64,000 bases of DNA from JBBROS01 sp965260995 (GCA_965260995.1 CBDHCD010000001.1:186001-250000), one strand, 5' to 3'. Counted from the first letter of the stretch, positions 1-10,608 are shown. The notes: generated by a model from the letters alone, not told the origin. Translations and numbers: made by a program.

Positions 1-405
1 CGCCGCCTCCCCCTGCCCCTTCGGCAGCGACAGCAGCGCGCCGCGGAAGATCTCCGCCTGGTACGCCGCCGTGTTCAGCGTGAAGGTGAACACGCAGCAG
101 AAGAACGCGTCCCGGAACAGCGTCCACAGCCCCAGCGCCTGCAACGCCGGCCGCATCTCCCCGCCGCCGTAGTACACGAGGTAAAGCTGGCACAGCAGCG
201 GCGTCCCGCGCAGCACCGTCACGTAGGCCAGCGCCGGCCACGCCACCAGCGGGTTGGACGACATCCGCGCCCGGCACAGCGGCATCGCCAGCAGGAACCC
301 GAGCGCGACCGCGATCGCCACCGTCTCCACCGTGATCACCAGCCCGGCCCACAGCCGCCAGCCGTACTCGCCGAGCAGCGCCGGGTCGAACAGGAACGTG
401 AGCAT
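1..405 (-). CDS. Polar amino-acid ABC transporter permease, second subunit (partial)
   Basis: Inner-membrane permease of a histidine/arginine-type (HisM/ArtM-like) uptake system. The visible N-terminal ~135 residues read MLTFLFDPALLGEYGWRLW, then a hydrophobic segment and the TVLRGTPLLCQLYLVYYG stretch typical of the family. The end at the left edge, AEIFRGALLSLPKGQGEAA, is the EAA loop that contacts the ATPase. The gene continues beyond position 1. Its ATG shares one base with the TGA of the upstream permease (TGATG), so the two are translationally coupled. An ATPase partner is expected further left but is not in the window. Substrate is inferred from family only. Confidence 0.85.
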   Translation of the reverse strand, partial: MLTFLFDPALLGEYGWRLWAGLVITVETVAIAVALGFLLAMPLCRARMSSNPLVAWPALAYVTVLRGTPLLCQLYLVYYGGGEMRPALQALGLWTLFRDAFFCCVFTFTLNTAAYQAEIFRGALLSLPKGQGEAA

Positions 406-1103
406 CAGGCCCGCCCCCGCGCCATCCGCCGCTCCAGCACCGTCTGCCCGGCCGTGCTCGCGATGCTGATGAGGAGGTAGACCGCCCCCGCCGCCGAGTA
501 GAACAGGATCGGCTCGCGCGTGTTCTTCGCCGCCTCCGACGCCGCCCGCAGCACGTCCATCACCGCCAGCGTCGAGATCAGCGACGTGTCCTTGACCAGC
601 ACCGCCCAGATGTTCGCCATCCCCGGCAGCGCCACCCGCACCAGTTGCGGCAAGGTCACCAGCCGGAAGCCCTGCCCCCGGCTCAGCCCGAGCGAGCGCG
701 CCGCCTCGCCCTGCCCCGCCGGGATCGCGCCCAGGGAGGCGATCCACACCTCGCTCGAATAGGCCGCCACCACCGTGCCCAGCGCGATCACCCCGGCCGC
801 GAAGGCGTTGACCTCCAGCCCGCCCAGGCCGAGCAGCGGCCCCAGCCGGTTGATCGCCGCCTGCAGCCCGAAGTAGATGATGAACAGCGCCAGCAGGTCC
901 GGGATGCCGCGGAAGAACGTCGTATACGCCTCCCCCGCCATCCGCGCCGCCCGCGACCCCGACAGCCGCACCAGCGCCAGCCCCAGCCCGGCCCCGAACC
1001 CCAGGGGCGCCGTCACCAGCGCCAGCAGCGCCGTCACCACCGCCCCTTTGAGCAGCAGCCCGCCCCAGCCCTCCGGCCCGAACAACAGGCCGAACGAGGT
1101 CAC
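405..1103 (-). CDS. Polar amino-acid ABC transporter permease, first subunit (HisQ-like)
   Basis: A 232-residue inner-membrane protein, the usual length for HisQ/ArtQ permeases. About five hydrophobic segments are visible, a TTFFRGIPDLLALF segment lies near residue 60, and an EAA loop (ASLGAIPAGQGEAARSLGLS) near residue 125. It should pair with the downstream permease to form the channel for an ABC importer of basic or polar amino acids. It lies 36 bp downstream of the binding-protein gene and overlaps the next permease by one base, so the three read as one operon on the minus strand. The exact substrate cannot be read from sequence. Confidence 0.88.
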   Translation of the reverse strand: MTSFGLLFGPEGWGGLLLKGAVVTALLALVTAPLGFGAGLGLALVRLSGSRAARMAGEAYTTFFRGIPDLLALFIIYFGLQAAINRLGPLLGLGGLEVNAFAAGVIALGTVVAAYSSEVWIASLGAIPAGQGEAARSLGLSRGQGFRLVTLPQLVRVALPGMANIWAVLVKDTSLISTLAVMDVLRAASEAAKNTREPILFYSAAGAVYLLISIASTAGQTVLERRMARGRA

Positions 1104-1139
1104 CCCGCCCTCACCCCCGCCCGGTGCTTGTTCCCCGCC

Positions 1140-1925
1140 TCAGCTCGTCTTGCCGCGAATGTCGATCTTGAAGTACTTCGCCGCCAGCGTCTTGTAGGTG
1201 CCGTCGGCGTCCAGTTCGGCGATCGCCTTGTTGAACATGTCGCGCAGCTCGGTGTCCTCCGGACGGAACGCCGCCCCCACCCCCGGCCCGTGGATGTCCG
1301 GCACCCGCTTGATCTCGGAGATCACCCGGCAGCAGCCAGCGCCTTTCTTCTCGATGAAGTCGTCCTCGACCAGCTTGTCGCCCACCACGTAGTCGATCCG
1401 CCCGCTCGCCAGGTCGAGGTTCGGCTCGTCCTGCGTCGGATACAGCTTGATCTCGGAGTCCTTGTAGAACTTCTCCAGGAAGTTGGCGTGAATCGTCGAC
1501 GACTGCGTGCCGATCGTCTTGCCCTTCAGCGCCTCCGGCGACACGTCGTCGCTCTTGCTCGACGCCTGGCCGACGAACACGATCGGCGTCGCGTAGTACA
1601 CGTCCGAGAAGATCACCTTCTCTTTGCGCGCGTCGGTGACGTTCATCGACGACATGATCACGTCGAACTTGCCCGACAGCAGCGCCGGGATCACCCCGTC
1701 CCAGTCCTGGTTCTGAAACACGCAGGTCGCGTGCAGCTTGGCGCAGATCGCGTTGGCGTAATCGACCTCGAAGCCGACGATCTTGCCCGACTGATCGACG
1801 CTCTCGAACGGCGCGTAGCTCGCGTCCATGCCGACGCGGATCGTCTTCCACTCCTTAGCCGACGCCGCCCCCGCCCACAGTGCGAGGGCGATCGGCACCA
1901 GCAGCATCATCCGGGACAGGCGCAT
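1140..1925 (-). CDS. Amino-acid ABC transporter periplasmic binding protein
   Basis: A 261-residue solute-binding protein of the SBP_bac_3 family. It starts with a signal peptide (MRLSRMMLLVPIALALWAG, cleavage near ASA-KE). The mature part has the family hallmarks IRVGMDASYAPFESVD, GFEVDYANAICAKL, FDVIMSSMNVTDARKEKVIFS and a C-terminal YKTLAAKYF. The start at 1925 is chosen because a GGAGGAA ribosome binding site lies just upstream and the signal peptide begins there; the frame stays open upstream to 2039 but gives no sensible extension. It resembles histidine or lysine/arginine/ornithine binding proteins. First gene of the operon with the two permeases. Confidence 0.9.
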   Translation of the reverse strand: MRLSRMMLLVPIALALWAGAASAKEWKTIRVGMDASYAPFESVDQSGKIVGFEVDYANAICAKLHATCVFQNQDWDGVIPALLSGKFDVIMSSMNVTDARKEKVIFSDVYYATPIVFVGQASSKSDDVSPEALKGKTIGTQSSTIHANFLEKFYKDSEIKLYPTQDEPNLDLASGRIDYVVGDKLVEDDFIEKKGAGCCRVISEIKRVPDIHGPGVGAAFRPEDTELRDMFNKAIAELDADGTYKTLAAKYFKIDIRGKTS

Positions 1926-2232
1926 CAGGGTTCCTCCATGAGGTCGCGGGGGGGCAGCAAGGAAACGATAAGCGGCGAGCCGGGCGAGGCGCAACGCGCG
2001 CCGTCTGCGCCGCCGAACAACCCACCCTGACAGCCTCATTATGCAATTTTCATGCCCGATAAGGCGGATGGATCAGCCGCGCCCGACGACGCTCCTGGCC
2101 GCCGTTGCCAAGGCGGTGATTACCCTGACCGCGACAGCCAAGCGCCGATGGCCACGGACCAGGCCCGGACCCGGCCTGCTCCGGGCAACATGCCCCGGAC
2201 AGCGCGCTCCGGGCGGGGCGCTCGGAGGGCGA

Positions 2233-3858
<1,626 letters not shown>

Positions 3859-3917
3859 GCTGTCCTCCCCCTGGCCCGGCCCGTCGTTGCGGGCGCGGTC
3901 GTTTCGCTGTTGATCGG

Positions 3918-4727
3918 CTATAGTTGCTGTTCCCCGGCGCGTCCAGCGCCGCCCGGGCCACGTTGTCGTGCGTCCCGCGCGAGCCGGATCAGCGCCCGCC
4001 GGATCGCCCCTGGGCCATCCACCGGCTCACCCCAGGCGATGCGCCGCACGGTCTCCGCCCGCGCCAAGTCGAAGCCGTCCGCGTCGCACGCCGCCATGCG
4101 CCAGTCCTCGCCACCCTCTCCGTGCCCATGCCCGTGCCCGTGGGCGATGGCCGCCAGCGCGTCCGGATGGTCGGCGTTGCAGTGGGCGATCACCTCGGCT
4201 TCCGCTTCGGCGACGGCCGCCACCGCCGCCGCGTCCGGCGCCAGGTCGTCCCGCCGGAGCCGGAACGCCCGCGCGAAGCCACCGATGAACTGCCCGGCCT
4301 GCGGCCGCATCCGCCACAGCACGAAGTCCGGCAGGTCGGCGTAGAACGCCGCGTAAGGGTGCAACGCGATCCAGCGCGCTTTCATCAGGGGGTCAGGCTC
4401 CGGCGCGGCCTGCCCGGTCAGCGTCGCCCGCGGCGCTGTCTGCGCGTTCGGCCCGCCCGGCTCGCCCACCACCATGACCGCGCAGCGCGGGTCGGCCTTC
4501 AGGTGCCGCGTGTGCTCCGACAGGCCTGACAGCAGCATCAGCACGCTGCCGTCCGGGGCCGTGGCCGGCGTCACCAGCGAGGCGAACGGCTGGCCGTCCA
4601 CCTGGGTGGCGAGCGTGCCCGCCCGCGCCGCCCGCAGCAGCAGCCTCGCCTCGCGCCCAGGGGTGTCGTCCTTGGGGGTCTCGCCTTTCGGGGCATCGCC
4701 CCCAGGGGTGTCGCCACTTCCGCTCAT
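3918..4727 (-). CDS. HugZ-like flavin/heme-binding split-barrel protein with DUF2470 tail
   Basis: A 269-residue protein of the pyridoxamine-phosphate-oxidase-like fold. The split barrel (residues ~28-165) contains GTLATQVDGQPFASLV, LLLSGLSEHTRHLKADPRCAV and the FIGGFARAFRL segment. A C-terminal DUF2470 domain contains VIAHCNADHPDALAAIAHG. This two-domain layout is that of HugZ heme-utilisation proteins and bacterial PNPOx-like proteins. The N-terminus is a low-complexity run of GDTP/GDAP/GETP units, unlikely to be structured. It is divergent from chvI across an 80-bp gap and 59 bp upstream of pckA. Heme degradation is a family-based guess. Confidence 0.8.
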   Translation of the reverse strand: MSGSGDTPGGDAPKGETPKDDTPGREARLLLRAARAGTLATQVDGQPFASLVTPATAPDGSVLMLLSGLSEHTRHLKADPRCAVMVVGEPGGPNAQTAPRATLTGQAAPEPDPLMKARWIALHPYAAFYADLPDFVLWRMRPQAGQFIGGFARAFRLRRDDLAPDAAAVAAVAEAEAEVIAHCNADHPDALAAIAHGHGHGHGEGGEDWRMAACDADGFDLARAETVRRIAWGEPVDGPGAIRRALIRLARDARQRGPGGAGRAGEQQL

Positions 4728-4806
4728 CGCCGTCTTCCGTCATGGTCAGCCCCCGAGAAGGTCGGGCAGGCGCGGCGATCCTGCAAGTGGAACAGGCGGA
4801 CAGTTG

Positions 4807-5505
4807 ATGAAGCAGACGATTGCCCTGGTCGACGACGACCGCAACATCCTGACCTCGGTGTCGATGACCCTGGAGCAGGAAGGCTTCCAGGTCCGCACCT
4901 ACACCGACGGCGAGAGCGCGCTCCAGGGCCTGATCGCCCGCCCCGTCGATCTCGCCGTGCTCGACATCAAGATGCCGCGCATGGACGGCATGGAGCTGCT
5001 GCAGCGCCTGCGCGCCCGCAGCGCCCTGCCGGTCATCTTCCTCACCAGCAAGGACGAGGAGGTGGACGAGCTGATGGGCTTGCGCCTCGGGGCCGACGAC
5101 TACATCACCAAGCCGTTCAGCCAGCGCCTGCTGATCGAGCGCATCCGCGCCCTGCTGCGCCGCAACGAGACCAGCCGGGCCGAAGGCTCCGGCGCGTCGC
5201 CGGGCGGCGTCATGGTGCGCGGCGAGCTGCAGCTCGACGACACCAAGCACCAGTGCCTGTGGCGCGGCGCCGACATCCAGCTCACCGTCACCGAGTTCCT
5301 GCTGGTGAAGACGCTCGCCGCCCGCCCCGGCATGGTGAAATCCCGCGACCAGTTGATCGACGCCGCCTACGGCGAGAACATCTACGTCGACGACCGCACC
5401 ATCGACAGCCACATCAAGCGGGTGCGCAAGAAGTTCCGCGCCGGCGACGCCGAGTTCGACCACATCGAGACGCTGTATGGCATCGGCTACCGCTACAAGG
5501 AATAG
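4807..5505 (+). CDS. chvI: OmpR-family response regulator ChvI
   Basis: A 232-residue response regulator. The receiver domain has acidic residues D9-D11, the phospho-acceptor D53 in VLDIKMPRMDG, and the lysine of DDYITKPFSQR. A C-terminal winged helix contains LTVTEFLLVKTLAARPGMVKSRDQL and the usual YVDDRTIDSHIKRVRKKF. This is the ChvI/ExoR-pathway regulator of alphaproteobacteria, which responds to acid and envelope signals and in many relatives controls exopolysaccharide and pckA. The start at 4807 gives the canonical N-terminus; upstream in-frame codons do not extend the fold. The sensor gene chvG follows 20 bp downstream. Confidence 0.95.
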   Translation: MKQTIALVDDDRNILTSVSMTLEQEGFQVRTYTDGESALQGLIARPVDLAVLDIKMPRMDGMELLQRLRARSALPVIFLTSKDEEVDELMGLRLGADDYITKPFSQRLLIERIRALLRRNETSRAEGSGASPGGVMVRGELQLDDTKHQCLWRGADIQLTVTEFLLVKTLAARPGMVKSRDQLIDAAYGENIYVDDRTIDSHIKRVRKKFRAGDAEFDHIETLYGIGYRYKE

Positions 5506-5525
5506 CCCCGGCCGGCGGGGCGCCG

Positions 5526-7208
5526 ATGCCTGACAGTGGCCTGGCGCCCGTCAGCTCGCCGCCCCGGGCGCCGTCCCCGACCCGGCGCGAGCTGCGGGCC
5601 AGCCGCGCCTCGCCGCTGCTGCGCCGCATCCTGCTGGTCAACGCCCTGCCGCTGGCGTTGCTGCTGGCCGCCCTACTCTACCTCGACCAGTATCAGACCG
5701 GCCTGCTGGAGGCCGAGATCCAGGCGTTGCGCGAGCAGGCCCGCATCTACGCCGGCGCCCTCAGCGAGAGCGCGGTGCGCGAGCAGGACCCGGACAACCC
5801 GATGGTGCAACCCGACCTGGCCCGGTCGCTGCTGCGCCGGCTGACCGAGCCAACGCCCAGCGCCCAGGCCCGGCTGTTCGCGCCCGACGGGCAGCTCGTC
5901 GCCGACAGCCGGGTGCGCGAAGGCGTCGGCGGCGCGGTGACGACGGAGCCGCTGCCGCCGGCCGTCGACCGCGGGCCGCTGCTGTCGATGGTCGGCGCGA
6001 TTTATGACACCGTCCTGTCCGCCCTGCCGCACGCCTCCCAAGGCCCGGTGGTGGAGGTGAGCCCCAACGCCGCCGGGGCCGATTGGCAGCCTGACGTGAA
6101 GGAGGAGCTGCGCAGCCTCGGCACCAACAGCCGCCGCGAGATGCCGGCCTATATCCGCCGCACCAAGGACAACCGCCTCTTGGTCACGGTGGCGGAGCCG
6201 GTGCTGCGCAACCGCCACAACGTCGGCATCGTGCTGCTGACCCGGGAGGCGCGCGAGGTGGACAACAGCCTGTTCGTGGTGCGGATGAGCATCCTCGGCC
6301 TGTTCGCCCTCGCCCTGGCGCTGACCGTCGGCCTGTCGTGGTACCTGTCACTGACCATCGCCCGGCCGATCCTGCAACTGGCCGTCGCCGCCGATGGCAT
6401 GCGCGAGGGCCGCGGCCGGGTCGGCACGGTGCCGGCGGCCCTGCTGCGGCGCGCGGACGAGATCGGCGAGCTGGCCGGGGCCTTGCGCGAGAGCTCGACC
6501 GCGCTGTGGGCGCGGATGGACGCCACCGAGCGCTTCGCCGCCGACGTGGCGCACGAGATCAAGAACCCGCTCAGCAGCATCAGGAGCGCCATCGAGACGC
6601 TGCGCCGGGTGGAGGGCGCGGACCAGCGCCGCCGCCTGCTGTCGATCATCGGCGACGACGTGGCCCGGCTCGACCGCCTCATCAGCGACATCAGCGACGC
6701 GAGCCGGGTGGACGCCGAGCTGTCGCGCACCGCCACCGAGGTGATCGACGTCGCCCTGATCCTGACCACGCTGGCCGAGATCCACGAGGCGACCGCGACC
6801 GCCGGCCAGCCGGCGATGCGGCTCGACCTGCACAGCGCGTCATTGATCGTGAAAGCGGTCGAGGGGCGGCTGGTGCAGGTGCTGCGCAACCTGATCAGCA
6901 ACGCCCGCAGCTTCGTGGGGCCTGGCGGCACCGTCACGCTCCGGGGCCGCTACGCCGGCGCGTGGGCCGAGATCGTCGTCGAGGACGACGGACCGGGCAT
7001 CCCGCCGGCCAAGCTCGACAGCATCTTCGATCGCTTCTACTCGGAGCGCCCGGCCGGCGAAACCTTCGGACAGCACTCCGGTCTCGGCCTCTCCATCAGC
7101 CGGCAGATCATCGAGGCGCTGAAAGGGCATATCACAGCCGAGAACGTCGTGGACGCGGCCGGGCAGATCGGTGGCGCGCGGTTCATCGTGCGGTTGCCGC
7201 GGGCCTGA
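5526..7208 (+). CDS. chvG: Sensor histidine kinase ChvG
   Basis: A 560-residue membrane kinase. A first membrane segment at ~residues 38-58 (LLVNALPLALLLAALLYLDQ) is followed by a ~200-residue periplasmic sensor, a second segment near 257-280, a HAMP linker and the DHp domain with FAADVAHEIKNPLSS (phospho-histidine near residue 343). The ATPase domain shows the N box (LRNLISNARSF), VEDDGPGIPP and GLGLSISRQIIEAL. It phosphorylates ChvI. The start at 5526 puts the protein after a short proline-rich cytosolic leader. Many alphaproteobacteria carry hprK and PTS genes directly after chvG; here a parS site follows instead. Confidence 0.94.
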   Translation: MPDSGLAPVSSPPRAPSPTRRELRASRASPLLRRILLVNALPLALLLAALLYLDQYQTGLLEAEIQALREQARIYAGALSESAVREQDPDNPMVQPDLARSLLRRLTEPTPSAQARLFAPDGQLVADSRVREGVGGAVTTEPLPPAVDRGPLLSMVGAIYDTVLSALPHASQGPVVEVSPNAAGADWQPDVKEELRSLGTNSRREMPAYIRRTKDNRLLVTVAEPVLRNRHNVGIVLLTREAREVDNSLFVVRMSILGLFALALALTVGLSWYLSLTIARPILQLAVAADGMREGRGRVGTVPAALLRRADEIGELAGALRESSTALWARMDATERFAADVAHEIKNPLSSIRSAIETLRRVEGADQRRRLLSIIGDDVARLDRLISDISDASRVDAELSRTATEVIDVALILTTLAEIHEATATAGQPAMRLDLHSASLIVKAVEGRLVQVLRNLISNARSFVGPGGTVTLRGRYAGAWAEIVVEDDGPGIPPAKLDSIFDRFYSERPAGETFGQHSGLGLSISRQIIEALKGHITAENVVDAAGQIGGARFIVRLPRA

Positions 7209-7209
7209 A

Positions 7210-7225
7210 TGTTTCACGTGAAACA
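7210..7225. other. parS centromere site (ParB binding)
   Basis: The sequence is TGTTTCACGTGAAACA, identical to the 16-bp chromosomal parS consensus. It sits inside a larger perfect 22-bp palindrome (7207-7228) that begins inside the chvG stop codon and ends 20 bp past it. ParB loads at such sites to segregate the origin region, so this suggests the window is in the origin-proximal part of a chromosome (established for parS, inferred here). It is the only full match in the window. Confidence 0.9.
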
Positions 7226-7228
7226 TTC

Positions 7229-7793
7229 CTAGTTTGTTCTTCGCCGCGATCCTGGCTCGTCAGCGGCGGTGGTCGAGGGCGGCGGGCGAGGCCAAGGTTG
7301 GCAAGGCAGTCGCGCCGATGGCGGCGCATTTTGGCGGGCAGCGATGAAGGGGTGGCGAGTTGGCGTCGAGCCGCGCGTCCGACTCACCGGCCTGGTGACC
7401 CGCCTCATCCACGATTGGCTGAATGCCCGCATCGGTGGCCAAGGCGCCGGCTCGCCGTCAAGCCAGGGCACGAAGCACCGCTCGCGCTGTGATAGGCGCT
7501 CCGCTGCGTCGAGACGGGCGATGGCCCGCCGGCGCCACGGCCCGGGAGCGCCCGCCACCTCGGCGCGCGCATCCACACTGTTTCGCGACGCTCTGGCCCC
7601 AGCAGAGAGGCCATCTAGGAACGGCCCGGCCAACGCTGCCATGCCCGCTCGGGTCAACAACGGAGCAGTCCGCTCTTGAATGTTACGCAGAATGGATCGG
7701 CCATGATGCGCTCGGTCCGGTGACCGAAGCTGCCGTCCCAGCCACCCTGGGTTCAGAGGCAGACCAGATCACGCCGCACCCGGCCAGGGGTGG
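7229..7793. other. Intergenic stretch without recognisable gene
   Basis: About 560 bp between parS and the end of a convergent glycosyltransferase gene. Several frames stay open because the DNA is GC-rich, but none gives a protein with recognisable motifs, a plausible start or a ribosome binding site. No tRNA-like or terminator-like structure stands out. Confidence 0.5.
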
Positions 7794-8873
7794 TTAGGAT
7801 CCGGTCAAAGCAGGAGGCGGCTGGCATGCGTTCCCTCGCTTCGCCGCCCGCATGGCGAGCCAACGCTGCCAGGCGATGCCGGCTATCAACCCTGCCGGCG
7901 CGTAGAACGTGTACGCGACGTGCAGCGCGAAACCCGCAGCCAACGCTAGCACGCCGCCGCGTCGCGTCAGCAGCCGCAGCAATTCGGCATTGAGCCATGC
8001 CCAGCCCAACAGCGCCGACCCGGCAACGCCCGCTCCCAACAGCCTCACCGGCACCGGCATGGCGATGGGAAGCGCGAACACGATTGATCCCGCCAAGGTC
8101 GTCAACGCCAACACTGCGGCAAGCCGTTGGCTGCTGTTGGCGTTCAGCATCGGCGACAGCGATCCCGGCGCCTCGATGAGGCGGCCCCACGGGATGGCGC
8201 GCTGCAGGATTTCGGTGCGCCACAGCGTCCAGAGATGCCAACGCTTCAGGTGCTTGCCTTGCGCGTCGCCGAGCAGCCGGATGCGTCCGCCGCCCGCACT
8301 CAGCCGCAGGCCAAGCTCGACATCTTCGATGGAAGGCCGCCGAAACCGCTGTTCGTCGAAGCCGCCGAGAGCGGTGAACGCGTCGCGCCGCATCGCGCCG
8401 CAACCCGCCCAAAACGTGGACACCGCCCCCGCAGAGGACTGGTGCACCCAATGATGCCGCAAGTTGGCGTAAAGCGAAACCGGGTCGGTGCAAGCCGGGC
8501 AGTCATCATAGCTGCCGAAGGTGGCGGCGAGCGAGGGCTCGTTCCGGAGCGGCAAGGTCAACCGCTCCAACGTGTCAGGCGACACTTCGACGTCGGCGTC
8601 CACGAACACGAGCACGTCCCCGCTCGCCTGCGCCGCGGCCAGGTTGCGCGCGCGCGCCGGGCCGGACGGGCCGCCAGGGATCGCCACCACTTGCGCCCCG
8701 GCCTGCCGCGCCAGCTTCGCCGAAGTGTCCGTCGAGCCATCATCGGCCACGATCAACTGGGCGATCTCGGCTCGTGAGCGCCGAATCGCGGCAAGGCACC
8801 GGCCTAACGTGGCCTCTCCGTTGTGGACGGGAACGATGACACTGAGGCTGAGCGCGGCCGCGGCCTGGTTCAT
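7794..8873 (-). CDS. Family 2 glycosyltransferase with C-terminal membrane segments
   Basis: A 359-residue protein. The N-terminal GT-A domain starts LSVIVPVHNGEATLGRCL, with VADDGSTDTSAKLAR, the metal-binding VFVDADVEVSPDTL and the acceptor-region motifs RRDAFTALGGFDE and IEDVELGLRL. Residues ~255-340 form two or three hydrophobic helices, anchoring the enzyme in the inner membrane. It probably transfers a sugar to a lipid carrier or glycolipid. The ATG overlaps the TGA of the upstream flavoprotein (ATGA), so the two are coupled. The start at 8873 is preferred over longer in-frame openings because it gives the canonical GT2 N-terminus. Confidence 0.88.
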   Translation of the reverse strand: MNQAAAALSLSVIVPVHNGEATLGRCLAAIRRSRAEIAQLIVADDGSTDTSAKLARQAGAQVVAIPGGPSGPARARNLAAAQASGDVLVFVDADVEVSPDTLERLTLPLRNEPSLAATFGSYDDCPACTDPVSLYANLRHHWVHQSSAGAVSTFWAGCGAMRRDAFTALGGFDEQRFRRPSIEDVELGLRLSAGGGRIRLLGDAQGKHLKRWHLWTLWRTEILQRAIPWGRLIEAPGSLSPMLNANSSQRLAAVLALTTLAGSIVFALPIAMPVPVRLLGAGVAGSALLGWAWLNAELLRLLTRRGGVLALAAGFALHVAYTFYAPAGLIAGIAWQRWLAMRAAKRGNACQPPPALTGS

Positions 8874-10399
8874 GCCGCCTTCTTGGAAACGACGAACTCC
8901 TCGTGATACGACCGTTCGACGTTGACGTTCCAGATGTCGTGCGCCTCGCCCAACACGTTGCGCGCCGCCAGCATCGCCGCCAGCATCGAGTGGTCCTGGT
9001 TGTTGTATCGATGCATCCCGTTGCGCCCGACCGTCTGGAAGTTCTCGATCGTGTCGAACCAACTCTTGATCGTGTCGAGGTTCTGCCGGTAGTCGGCGTC
9101 GTAGACCGGATAGGCGCGCGGCTGGCGTATTACTGTGCCGTCGCGCACGCTGCCGCGCGGCGCAAGCCCGAGGTGCTCCAGCTCCCCGGCGGCGAGGCTG
9201 ATCAGCTCCGCGTCATCGCTCGCCCACAGCCCATCGCCTTCCTGGCAGAAATACTCCATCCCGATACTTGACCGGTTCGGTTCCGGAACCATCGCGGCCG
9301 ACCAGGCGCGGAAGTTCTGGATCCGCCCAACCTTGACGACCGGAGTGTGAATGTAGATCCAGTTGTCGGGGAACGGGTCGGCGTGGTCGAGGATGAGCAC
9401 CACGATCAGGAAGTCTCGATAGCGCAGGCCGGTTGCTGCCTCGCGCACACCATCGGGCACGTCATTCAGGGCGGCGACGGCGTCGGTGATCGCCATGGTG
9501 CTGATCACGTGGTCCGCCTCGATTTCGTAACGCGGTCCGTCGGACGGCTGGACCGTCACTCCCACCACCTTCGATCCGTCGCGCCTCAGGCCAACGACCG
9601 GTGAGCCCATCCGAACCTCCCCGCCGCCTTCGTCGATGATGGCTCCCGCCCGCTCCCACATCTGCCCAGGCCCCAGGCGCGGATACTTGAAGGTCTTGAT
9701 CAGGCTCGTGCTGTCGCCTTGCCCGGTCAGCGCATCGCGCACCGCTTTCAGCAACGACAGGTCCTTGATGCGTTGCGCCGCCCAATCGGCGCGGATTTCG
9801 GTGCAGGGGATTCCCCATACCTTCTCCGTGTAGCTGCGGAAAAAATGCATGAACAACCGCCCGCCGAAGCGGTTGCTGACCCATTGCTCGAAGTTGTCCT
9901 CGTTCTGGGACGGCCTCACCTGCCATTTCAAGTAACTCAGCATGACTCGCACGCTCTCATACAGTCCTAGGTTCTCGAGCGTGTTGCTGATGCGCAGCGG
10001 GTAGTCGTAATACTTGCCCTCGTAGAATATGCGGCTCGACCGCGGCACGTCGATCATCTCGGCGCCGAGCACGTCATGCCAGAATTGCTCGACCTCGCCG
10101 ACCTTGGTGAAGAACCTATGGCCGCCGATGTCAAAGCGGAAACCCTTGTGCGACTCAGTGCGGGCGATGCCGCCCAGTTGCTGGCTTGCTTCCAGCACCA
10201 ATGGCTGGCCACCAGGCTCGCGGCGCAACAATTCGACGGCGGCCGTCAGCCCGGCCGGGCCGCCGCCGACGATCACCACCCGACGACGCTCGCGCCCACC
10301 CACGCCAGGCGCGCCCAGAGTCCTGGCGCTCCTGCGCGTGAGCCCCTCGTTGCCATCCATACTGCGCGCACCTGGATCCGATTCGTTGGTGGCGATCAT
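8870..10399 (-). CDS. FAD-dependent amine-oxidase/UDP-galactopyranose-mutase-like oxidoreductase
   Basis: A 509-residue flavoprotein. After a ~40-residue polar leader comes a Rossmann dinucleotide motif, VVIVGGGPAGLTAAVELL, then LEASQQLGGIARTES and FRFDIGGHRFFTK, which are typical of UGM-like and protoporphyrinogen-oxidase-like flavoproteins in sugar clusters. The C-terminal FAD contacts (YPVYDADYRQNLDTIK, GRNGMHRYNNQDHS) resemble proteins usually annotated as NAD(P)/FAD-dependent oxidoreductases next to GT2 genes. Coupled by a 4-bp overlap to the GT2 gene, so the pair probably builds or remodels a surface glycan or isoprenoid-linked sugar. An internal ATG at 10357 is an alternative start. 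Confidence 0.85.
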   Translation of the reverse strand: MIATNESDPGARSMDGNEGLTRRSARTLGAPGVGGRERRRVVIVGGGPAGLTAAVELLRREPGGQPLVLEASQQLGGIARTESHKGFRFDIGGHRFFTKVGEVEQFWHDVLGAEMIDVPRSSRIFYEGKYYDYPLRISNTLENLGLYESVRVMLSYLKWQVRPSQNEDNFEQWVSNRFGGRLFMHFFRSYTEKVWGIPCTEIRADWAAQRIKDLSLLKAVRDALTGQGDSTSLIKTFKYPRLGPGQMWERAGAIIDEGGGEVRMGSPVVGLRRDGSKVVGVTVQPSDGPRYEIEADHVISTMAITDAVAALNDVPDGVREAATGLRYRDFLIVVLILDHADPFPDNWIYIHTPVVKVGRIQNFRAWSAAMVPEPNRSSIGMEYFCQEGDGLWASDDAELISLAAGELEHLGLAPRGSVRDGTVIRQPRAYPVYDADYRQNLDTIKSWFDTIENFQTVGRNGMHRYNNQDHSMLAAMLAARNVLGEAHDIWNVNVERSYHEEFVVSKKAA

Positions 10400-10443
10400 A
10401 TCTCATAAAGGTCAACGATGGGTAACCCTGCCTGTCTCCGCGT

Positions 10444-10608
10444 TCAGTCTTCTTCACCCTGGTTGCGTTTGATGTTGCTGTTCGGGTTGGCGTTCGGAGC
10501 GGACAGCACGGGCCGGCGATCACGTTCATTGTCTCGATCACGGTCCCGGTCACAGGCCGACAATGTGACCAGCATCGCCAGGGGGGCGAGCAGCAATGAA
10601 AGACGCAT
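10444..10608 (-). CDS. Small putative lipoprotein (54 aa)
   Basis: A short gene on the minus strand just upstream of the flavoprotein gene. The product begins MRLSLLLAPLAMLVTLSAC: a positively charged start, a hydrophobic core and a lipobox LSAC, so the mature protein should be a lipid-anchored ~36-residue peptide. The mature part is a highly charged DRDRDRDNERDRR run followed by an Asn/Pro-rich tail. An AGGAGA ribosome binding site lies at the right distance from the ATG at 10608; an upstream ATG at 10626 lacks one. No known family is recognised. Confidence 0.6.
   Translation of the reverse strand: MRLSLLLAPLAMLVTLSACDRDRDRDNERDRRPVLSAPNANPNSNIKRNQGEED

Noticed and set aside
6840..7226. Minus-strand ORF starting MFHVKH at the parS palindrome
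   Set aside because: It is antisense to chvG; the MFHVKH start is simply the parS sequence read as codons, and the rest has no known motifs.
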